DNA of 52,768 nt from Acinetobacter lwoffii (GTDB lineage: Bacteria > Pseudomonadota > Gammaproteobacteria > Pseudomonadales > Moraxellaceae), in the NCBI RefSeq assembly GCF_024129735.1, contig NZ_JAMXXK010000020.1:1-52768 (forward strand). Direction: 5' to 3'. This document shows positions 46,504 through 52,768 of this stretch, in pieces; within the stretch, counting starts at the first letter, position 1; each line of letters begins with the position of its first letter. Under the pieces are notes generated by a model, which was not told the origin of the DNA, ran no database searches, and saw only the letters and a list, made by a program, of their open reading frames with translations. A program made the position numbers and the translations under genes.

Positions 46504-47643
46504 TTATTTGAGAATCCGACAACGTAGATAGAGGCCGGCTTGCTGGGTACAAAAACCGAGTAACTCCAGTTCCATGAGTTGGCTGGTCAAAGCAGATACC
46601 TCTTGCTGAACCTGCGTTCCCAGTTGATCCAAACTCTGTCCCACCCAGTCCAGCTGATTATACAGACTGAGCAGATGCGGTGGAATTTGCTGTGATGTTG
46701 CTTCAGTAACTTTCGTTTTGGTGGTGTTTTCCAAAGCTTGCCATTGCGTGGCCAGCGCCAGTTCTTCGATGACCTGCTGTGGATGGTCAATCAGAATCGC
46801 ACCTTCACGAATCAGTTGGTGACAGCCCTGGTGATGTTCACTGTAAATATGTCCCGGAATGGCAAAAACGGTTTTGCCTTGCTCGGCTGCCAGTTTAGCC
46901 GTAATGAGGGAGCCGCTTTTTAAAGCAGCCTCTGCCACAATGACACCTAGGCTTAAACCACTGACGATTCGGTTACGCCGTGGAAAATGGTGTTGCAAAG
47001 GCAATGTATCTGGCAGAAACTCACTGATGACGGCACCGCCATGCTCAATGATTTGCTGACGTAGTGACTGATGTTGTGCTGGATAGGTTTGATCCAGTCC
47101 AGTCGCCATCACTGCTATCGTCCCTTGATGTTGTAAGGCAGCCCGATGTGCTGCTTCATCAATACCGTGTGCCAGACCGCTATTGATATAAAAACCCTGT
47201 TCACTCAAATAAAAAGCAAAATCGTAAGCCACTTGCCGGCCGTGTGGACTCGGCTTGCGGCTGCCCACAATGGCAATCTGTGCCTGAAGCAAGGTGTCAG
47301 GCCTGCCTTGACCAAAAATGATTGGGGGTTTATCTGCATAAGGATGTAATTGTTGCGGATAATGCGGGTCACTGTGCAGCAAAATAAAATCGCTATCCTG
47401 CTGGATCTGCTGCAGACAACACTGAAATTTCTGTTGCGCTTCTGGTAGATGGAACTCTTTTAAGCGCTGTACATGATTGGCATGAATACCCAGTGCTTGC
47501 CAGACAGGGACCTGATCCGGCTGAAGGGCATGGGCCAGTTCAGCATAATGTTGACTGATTTTATAGAAACTCGAAAGGGAATGCTGAACCAGATACCATA
47601 ACGTAATTGTTTCCAGTTGCGCGCGTGATAACGGATTCAGCAT
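46504..47643 (-). CDS. dprA: DNA processing protein DprA
   Basis: 379 aa. The Rossmann DprA/Smf domain (about 85-295) holds IVGSRKPSPHGRQ, INSGLAHGIDEAAHRAAL, VMATGLDQTYPAQH and FPRRNRIVSGLS; a small winged helix lies at the C-terminus. It protects incoming ssDNA and loads RecA during natural transformation, in keeping with the known competence of Acinetobacter. Confidence 0.96.
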   Translation of the reverse strand: MLNPLSRAQLETITLWYLVQHSLSSFYKISQHYAELAHALQPDQVPVWQALGIHANHVQRLKEFHLPEAQQKFQCCLQQIQQDSDFILLHSDPHYPQQLHPYADKPPIIFGQGRPDTLLQAQIAIVGSRKPSPHGRQVAYDFAFYLSEQGFYINSGLAHGIDEAAHRAALQHQGTIAVMATGLDQTYPAQHQSLRQQIIEHGGAVISEFLPDTLPLQHHFPRRNRIVSGLSLGVIVAEAALKSGSLITAKLAAEQGKTVFAIPGHIYSEHHQGCHQLIREGAILIDHPQQVIEELALATQWQALENTTKTKVTEATSQQIPPHLLSLYNQLDWVGQSLDQLGTQVQQEVSALTSQLMELELLGFCTQQAGLYLRCRILK

Positions 47644-47698
47644 ATTGAGACCTATAGGGTTGTCTTCTTATTATTAAGTTTTTTACTTAGATAAATAT

Positions 47699-48853
47699 TT
47701 ATTCATCTAAAAGGGGCGCTTGAATCCCTGCACCCATCTTGATGGGTAATTCACTTTCCAGCACATAGGCATAGCTTAATTGATCGAAGGTTTTAAATAC
47801 CATCACTTGTCCAATGTGCTCACCCGGCAATTGCACACGTTCTTTAGTTTTAGGATCAGTCACGACTTCACCTTTTTGATTCACACTAAAGACATGACCC
47901 GTCTGAACCCCATGTGCCGTACCACGGTCAATGGTGACCACACTATGACGTGCTGCTGTACCAATCGACCCCAATACACGCACAATCTGGCCACCGGCAG
48001 CAATATTTTCTGCATTGGTCGGATAGAACAGGGTCGGTAACATTGGATCGTATTCAGGTAAGACGCGGTCACCGCGACGGACTTCAGCATTGTAACTATC
48101 TGTCAGTTCAAGTGTGGTCACATCACCTTCGCCACGAACTGCAATACCAGAGGCCACCTGTTGCAGCTCAAGTGCAGCGGTATATTTCTTGCCATTCGCA
48201 TCCGTAAAGACATACGGTTCCGCTTCACGATACACCGCATAGCGCTGACCCACTACCAGACCGTGACCACGTGCATAGACTTTCTGGCCTTTGCCAGCCA
48301 GTACGCGCTGATCTGCAGTTCCAAGAATGTAGGGTGTGCCCTGAACTGAATCTGGTGCCAGAAGGGTATAGCGTTCCAGCCACTGCTTGATATGCTCAAG
48401 CGGAATTACTGGAATGGTGTTATTTAAAGATTCAACGCGAATCTGAGGTTGCAGAGAAGTACTGCCAAGATAGCGGCTGATAATACCTTCACAGCCATCA
48501 CCTTCGTCTTTACCAATAATTGGACGGCCCTGGTAATCACACATCAACAGGCGGTCACCCGGGAAAATCCAGTGTGGATTTTTCACGTGCTTATTACTCG
48601 CCCAGATTTCCGGCCAACGTACCGGATTTTTCAGGAAGCGTTTCGAGATATCCCAAAGTGTATCGCCTTTTTTCACCACATAAACATTCGGTGCATTGGC
48701 TTTTAATGCCGGTGGATTGACGTTGCGTGCAGGTGCTGCCTCGGCAGAATGAATGGTCCCCATACTGACGCCAACACAGACGGCAAGTGCCAGCATCTGA
48801 TTTTTAAACCCCAAGGCACTAAAAAATGGCATGCCCTTCAAAACCTTTTTCAT
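47699..48853 (-). CDS. LysM-domain periplasmic protein
   Basis: 384 aa from ATG 48853 (an ATG six bases earlier is also possible). A signal peptide ends near SAEAAPA at about 40. One LysM domain at about 55-105 (VYVVKKGDTLWDISKRFLKNP ... HWIFPGDRLLM) binds peptidoglycan. The remaining 280 residues are beta-rich with no named domain I recognise. Related to the LysM proteins beside dprA in many gammaproteobacteria; probable cell-wall associated role. Confidence 0.9.
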   Translation of the reverse strand: MKKVLKGMPFFSALGFKNQMLALAVCVGVSMGTIHSAEAAPARNVNPPALKANAPNVYVVKKGDTLWDISKRFLKNPVRWPEIWASNKHVKNPHWIFPGDRLLMCDYQGRPIIGKDEGDGCEGIISRYLGSTSLQPQIRVESLNNTIPVIPLEHIKQWLERYTLLAPDSVQGTPYILGTADQRVLAGKGQKVYARGHGLVVGQRYAVYREAEPYVFTDANGKKYTAALELQQVASGIAVRGEGDVTTLELTDSYNAEVRRGDRVLPEYDPMLPTLFYPTNAENIAAGGQIVRVLGSIGTAARHSVVTIDRGTAHGVQTGHVFSVNQKGEVVTDPKTKERVQLPGEHIGQVMVFKTFDQLSYAYVLESELPIKMGAGIQAPLLDE

Positions 48854-48973
48854 TATCATAATTCCTAAAATTATGTGCGTAGTTGCGTTATAATAACGAT
48901 CTTACACACATTTTTTTGATGAAGCATTCCCTTCATTTGGTTTTTTGATCAATGGCATAATTGAGGACGCAGT

Positions 48974-49504
48974 ATGGCCTTATTACCTATTTTAAGTTTC
49001 CCGGATCCCCGTCTTCGTACCATTGCACAACCTGTCGAAGAAGTGACTGATGAAATTCGTCAGCTCGCTGCGGATATGTTTGAAACCATGTATGAAGCAC
49101 CAGGTATCGGACTTGCCGCGACTCAGGTGGATCGTCATATTCAGCTGATTGTTATGGATCTGTCTGAAAATAAAGATCAACCGATGGTGTTTATTAACCC
49201 CAAAATCACACCATTGACTGAAGAAACGCAGCCTTACGAAGAAGGCTGTCTATCAGTTCCTCAAATATACGATAAAGTTGATCGTCCGTCACGCGTAAAA
49301 ATTGAGGCAATTAATCTGGAAGGTCAAGCATTTGAGCTCGATGCTGACGGACTTCTCGCTGTGTGTATCCAACATGAAATGGATCACTTAAATGGCAAAT
49401 TATTTGTCGATTATTTATCGCCATTAAAACGTCAACGTGCACGTGAAAAAGTGGAAAAACTGGTTCGCCAGCGTAATAAAGACAAGGTGGCAGTGAAACG
49501 CTAG
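48974..49504 (+). CDS. def: Peptide deformylase
   Basis: 176 aa. All three motifs are present: [17 protein letters not shown] (metal Cys) and QHEMDHLNG (metal His pair and catalytic Glu). It removes the formyl group from new proteins. Divergent from the LysM gene; the usual downstream fmt is absent and a terminator follows. Confidence 0.97.
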   Translation: MALLPILSFPDPRLRTIAQPVEEVTDEIRQLAADMFETMYEAPGIGLAATQVDRHIQLIVMDLSENKDQPMVFINPKITPLTEETQPYEEGCLSVPQIYDKVDRPSRVKIEAINLEGQAFELDADGLLAVCIQHEMDHLNGKLFVDYLSPLKRQRAREKVEKLVRQRNKDKVAVKR

Positions 49505-49535
49505 GATCATTTTAAAGTTTATTTAAATGGTCTAG

Positions 49536-49563
49536 CAAAGCCCAATTCTGATTGGGCTTTGTT
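49536..49563 (+). terminator. Terminator after def
   Basis: CAAAGCCCAAT, TCTG, ATTGGGCTTTG is an 11-bp perfect stem 31 bases after the def stop, with only a short T-rich tail. Confidence 0.85.
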
Positions 49564-49596
49564 ATAATCAACATAAGCATGTTTTAGGAATAGCCT

Positions 49597-50007
49597 GTGT
49601 TTTTACGCGCGGGGCTGCTATTTGCATTTGCAGCTGTGTTTCTACAGATTGCTGTATTTTTACAGCCTTTATTACCGAAGCAATATCAGGTTGCTCCGGT
49701 CTGTGAAACCATCACGCGTGCGCTTTTTATTGCCACAGATGCTCATGCGCAGCATAGCGCTGGCGAGCATAGTCACCTTATCCAATCTGATCATCTTCAA
49801 CATGATCATCATGATGCCAATCATCAGTGTCAGTACTGTAAGGTTCATGCCAATTTAGTCTTACCGCCTGATCTGGACATCAAACAGGTAGTTGACCGGA
49901 TTCATGTGCGTTTAATTGCTTATCAAAAAACCTTTAAGCATGTCTGGTTTGTCCTTCAGCAACTCTTCTTAATTCCTCAGGGGCGAGCGCCACCACTGCC
50001 TGCATAA
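49597..50007 (+). CDS. DUF2946-type His-rich protein of copper locus
   Basis: 136 aa, GTG start after TTAGGAATA. An N-terminal membrane helix (about 5-25) precedes a His-rich stretch (HAQHSAGEHSH, HLQHDHHDANH) and a C-x-x-C pair (QCQYC) at about 92-95. It ends RAPPLP, typical of DUF2946 proteins found beside copper genes. The His/Cys content suggests metal binding in the periplasm. It precedes the OprC-like receptor by 72 bases, probably one operon. Confidence 0.75.
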   Translation: MFLRAGLLFAFAAVFLQIAVFLQPLLPKQYQVAPVCETITRALFIATDAHAQHSAGEHSHLIQSDHLQHDHHDANHQCQYCKVHANLVLPPDLDIKQVVDRIHVRLIAYQKTFKHVWFVLQQLFLIPQGRAPPLPA

Positions 50008-50079
50008 ATCTGCATTTTTCAGCTTGGGTTGTTATTGACTCAAGCCATGCCTAATTTATGTATTTAGTGAGATAGAGAA

Positions 50080-52095
50080 ATGGCTCAGCCTAAATTTTCT
50101 TTACAGCCACTTGCGGCTGCGATTTGTGTTGCTTGTTATTCTTCGATAGTGATGGCCAATGACGCCCTGCCGGTTCAGACATTTGCCCCGATTGTGGTGA
50201 CGTCAGCATCAGGTAATGATGCCAATGGGCTGATTGTCCGCGCTGATCCAAAACAGCCGATTCAACCGATTCCTGCCAGTGATGGTGCGGATTATTTGCA
50301 AAGTATTGTCGGCTTTAGTTCGATCAATAGCGGTGCCGGCACCAATGGTGATGTGACGTTCCGCGGCATGTTTGGTTCACGAATTAAGATCCTAACTGAT
50401 GGCACCGAAAACCTGGGCGCCTGTCCAAGTCGTATGGATTCGCCGACCTCTTATATTTCTCCGGAAAGCTATGACCGTATTTCGGTGATTAAAGGACCGC
50501 AAACGGTTCAGTATGCCAATACTGGCTCTGCGGCCACAGTGATTTTCGAACGTACACCGGAACAGTTTGATCAAGATCAAAACTATCACGGTCAGGCCAG
50601 TGTCTTGATGGGATCTTTCGGGCGCCTTGATCATAATGTCGAAGTCGCAGCAGGCGATGAACAGAAATATATCCGTCTGAATACCAATCGTTCGGTATCG
50701 AATAGTTATCAAGATGGGGATGGAAATACAGTTCCTTCAGACTGGGAACGCTGGAATACTGATTTGGCGATTGGCTGGACACCAGATGAAGATACTTGGG
50801 TCGAGCTAAGTGGCGGTAAGGCAGATGGTGAAGCAGTTTATGCTGGCCGTACGATGGATGGCTCTCAATTTGCACGTGAAAGTTTAGGTTTGCGTGTACA
50901 AAAACAAAACCTAACAGAGATACTTAAGAAAGTAGAAGCGCAGGTCAACTACAATTTTAATGACCATGTCATGGATAATTTTAGCTTACGTCAAGTTGAT
51001 GAACCTAATAAAGCCATGACCGTTACACGTCGAACTTTAAATTCACGACTATCAATGACTCATGAGTGGGATAAGCTACAGTTAGTCAGTGGTGTAGATT
51101 CTCAATTAAATAAACATGCGGGCGGTATGTACCATTCGACTAAACCCATGATGAACTCTCATGTAACAACAGATATGGAGTTTCAATCCATTGGTGGTTT
51201 TGGTGAATTGAGCTATGATCTAGGAGATGATAATAAAGTCGTTTCAGGCTTGCGTATTGATCAAGTCAATATTGATTCAGTTAAGCGTGGTATTGATCGT
51301 AAAGAGACTTTACCGAGTGCCTTTATTCGTTTTGAAAATCATCATCCCGATCATGACGATGGCAAGACCTATATTGGTCTGGGTTATGTCGAGCGTATGC
51401 CGGATTACTGGGAATTGTTTAGTCCTAAAACGGGAAATGATAACGTTAATACTTTTGCCAATATTGATATTGAAAAGACATTACAGTTTGATTTTGGTTA
51501 TCAACATGAGCATGGTCATTTCAACTCATGGGCATCCGCATACGCAGGTTTGATTAATGATTATGTGTTAACAACCTATAAACCTACTGGCATGATGGGA
51601 ATGCTTGAAGCACATACCCGTAATGTCGATGCCACTATCGCTGGTGCAGAAGCTGGAATTGGTTACCAGTTTACTGACCGCCTGCAGGCCGATATCAGCG
51701 CCATGTATGCCTGGGGTGAAAACACCACAGATAATACGCCGTTACCACAAATCTCTCCTTTAGAAGCCCGTGTTAACTTGCGCTATGTTCAAGACAAATA
51801 TAATTTTGGATTGCTATGGCGTGTAGTAGATGGTCAAAACCGGATCAGTCTTAACGAAGGTAATATTGTGGGTTATGACAATAAGCAGAGCGCAGGCTTT
51901 GGCACTTTGTCTTTAAACGGTAGCTACCATGTCATGGATAGCGTGGATATATCAGTCGGAGTCGATAATGTCCTAGACCGGACTTATACCGAGCACTTAA
52001 ATAAAATGGGTGCTTCCGGGACAGGTTTACCAACAACCGAGCAGTTTAATAATATGGGACGTAATTACTGGGCACGTGTCAGTATGAAATTCTAA
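50080..52095 (+). CDS. oprC: TonB-dependent copper receptor, OprC-like
   Basis: 671 aa. Signal peptide at about 1-26, TonB box region (FAPIVVTSAS), plug domain (about 50-165) and a 22-strand barrel ending NYWARVSMKF with terminal Phe. The plug has ENLGACPSRMDSP with Cys115 and Met119, the CxxxM copper-binding motif of Pseudomonas OprC. Met-rich segments (HVMDN, GMMGM, MMNSH) also suit copper. It imports copper across the outer membrane; Acinetobacter homologues are known. A terminator follows. Confidence 0.9.
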   Translation: MAQPKFSLQPLAAAICVACYSSIVMANDALPVQTFAPIVVTSASGNDANGLIVRADPKQPIQPIPASDGADYLQSIVGFSSINSGAGTNGDVTFRGMFGSRIKILTDGTENLGACPSRMDSPTSYISPESYDRISVIKGPQTVQYANTGSAATVIFERTPEQFDQDQNYHGQASVLMGSFGRLDHNVEVAAGDEQKYIRLNTNRSVSNSYQDGDGNTVPSDWERWNTDLAIGWTPDEDTWVELSGGKADGEAVYAGRTMDGSQFARESLGLRVQKQNLTEILKKVEAQVNYNFNDHVMDNFSLRQVDEPNKAMTVTRRTLNSRLSMTHEWDKLQLVSGVDSQLNKHAGGMYHSTKPMMNSHVTTDMEFQSIGGFGELSYDLGDDNKVVSGLRIDQVNIDSVKRGIDRKETLPSAFIRFENHHPDHDDGKTYIGLGYVERMPDYWELFSPKTGNDNVNTFANIDIEKTLQFDFGYQHEHGHFNSWASAYAGLINDYVLTTYKPTGMMGMLEAHTRNVDATIAGAEAGIGYQFTDRLQADISAMYAWGENTTDNTPLPQISPLEARVNLRYVQDKYNFGLLWRVVDGQNRISLNEGNIVGYDNKQSAGFGTLSLNGSYHVMDSVDISVGVDNVLDRTYTEHLNKMGASGTGLPTTEQFNNMGRNYWARVSMKF

Positions 52096-52112
52096 TTGTT
52101 ACTCAGTACTCC

Positions 52113-52144
52113 AAAAGCCATTGCTCAATAGCGATGGCTTTTTA
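52113..52144 (+). terminator. Terminator after oprC
   Basis: AAAAGCCATTGCT, CAAT loop, AGCGATGGCTTTT with one G-U pair and T-rich tail, 18 bases after the stop. Confidence 0.88.
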
Positions 52145-52479
52145 ATTTTTAGCGTTGCAATCAATTTTTCCATATTTAAATAGGGCCTATGTATCTTGGA
52201 AGAAGACCGGATAAAACAAGTTTTGTGTATATAAACGCCAGGTTGATGAAAAATCAAACAAGAATAGAATGTGAATTGAACGATATAAGTCATGTGATAA
52301 AGATTATTATAATTTAAATTCAAATAAAACAATATCTTATGGTATTTACAGGTTGGTTTCGTTGGATGTGCTCAATAAAATTTAAAAATAATGAAAATAA
52401 ATTAACTATATATAACAGTGTCTTATGTTTTCATTGGTTTGAAAAATAAACACACGATAAAAAATCTTTGCAAGAAGTG
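52145..52479. other. A+T-rich spacer before the rRNA promoter
   Basis: About 335 bases of A+T-rich DNA with no gene seen. It could hold upstream (UP/Fis-type) elements of the rRNA promoter, but none is defined by eye. Confidence 0.4.
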
Positions 52480-52507
52480 TTGCACGGGCTCTGAAATGCT
52501 GTAGAAT
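52480..52507 (+). promoter_or_regulatory. rRNA operon promoter
   Basis: TTGCAC (52480-52485), 16 bases, TAGAAT (52502-52507), followed by GCACATCC. The 16-bp spacer and G+C-rich discriminator are typical of stable-RNA P1 promoters. Confidence 0.75.
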
Positions 52508-52514
52508 GCACATC

Positions 52515-52768
52515 CATCGGCGGTGATGAAGATTAAAACTTCTGATAAAACAGTAACTTAGTTGAATTTGATTGAGTTGAGTTTTAGAAAGAAAGTTCAG
52601 AAATAATCTAAATTACTGGTTGACTTTCTAGAGATAGAGAGTAATATAGCCGACCTAGCTTGCTGGTGACGAACCAACAAGAAGATCATTAAGAGATTAT
52701 GAAGAACAACTTGTGTGGATTTTTACTGGTTGATTGATCGAAATTATTTTCATTGATTGATGGTAGAA
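52515..52768 (+). other. rRNA operon leader (16S gene beyond window edge)
   Basis: A non-coding transcribed leader about 250 bases long with a hairpin at 52659-52681 (CTTGCTGG, loop, CCAACAAG; one mismatch) and TTGATTGAT-type repeats near the end. The sequence resembles the 16S leader of Acinetobacter as I recall it. The mature 16S 5' end is not reached. Confidence 0.65.

Noticed and set aside
48582..48591. TTTTCACGTG as a second parS
   Set aside because: Only one half matches the parS palindrome and it lies inside the LysM gene.

Overview
The window is a stretch of gammaproteobacterial chromosome, most likely Acinetobacter. The assignment rests on gene content and order (zur-znuC-znuB facing znuA, followed by atpIBEFHAGDC; def, a LysM protein, dprA and tsaC clustered), on moderate A+T-rich composition, and on the look of the proteins. 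The species cannot be fixed from sequence alone.

Region by region. 1-3.1 kb is the end of an integrative element (prophage, satellite or island) running off the left edge: a DnaC-like start, a DUF1376 replication-type protein with a microsatellite-encoded serine run, a small ORF, a tyrosine integrase, an excisionase-like HTH protein and a divergent Cro-like regulator. Two identical tRNA-Gly(GCC) genes follow. 3.6-9 kb is core: BolA-like, SirB2-like, an orphan ParA-type ATPase, a lipoprotein, LysE and DedA transporters, and guaA. A lone Mrr-type restriction endonuclease sits just after guaA. 10-13 kb holds two tandem paralogous membrane diguanylate cyclases and then a 0.5 kb spacer with a near-perfect chromosomal parS site. 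13.3-22 kb: a frameshifted pirin, a GST, phoBR, a TetR/SDR divergent pair with an operator inside its promoter, a MATE exporter and an aminotransferase.

22.2-27.1 kb is the most notable accessory module: an orphan T6SS vgrG with a C-terminal extension, overlapped by a 523-aa predicted muramidase effector (three N-terminal beta-type segments plus a pesticin/T4-lysozyme-like domain), overlapped in turn by a secreted LprI/DUF1311-type protein, a plausible lysozyme-inhibitor immunity protein. The three genes are translationally coupled and end at a strong terminator; the last two are strikingly A+T-rich.

27-39.3 kb: DyP peroxidase, a LysE exporter, the zinc uptake system with a canonical Zur box, and the complete F1Fo ATP synthase operon with a consensus promoter. 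39.3-43 kb carries a decayed accessory gene, a succinate-semialdehyde-type dehydrogenase and a second pirin gene, also disrupted. 43-52 kb: lipoprotein, glutathione peroxidase, DMT exporter, a candidate small RNA with tandem terminators, tsaC, dprA, a LysM protein, def, and a copper locus (DUF2946 protein plus an OprC-like TonB receptor). The final ~300 bases look like the promoter and leader of an rRNA operon whose 16S gene lies beyond the edge.

Limits: everything is read by eye from sequence and translation. Family assignments come from motif recognition, not from searches.
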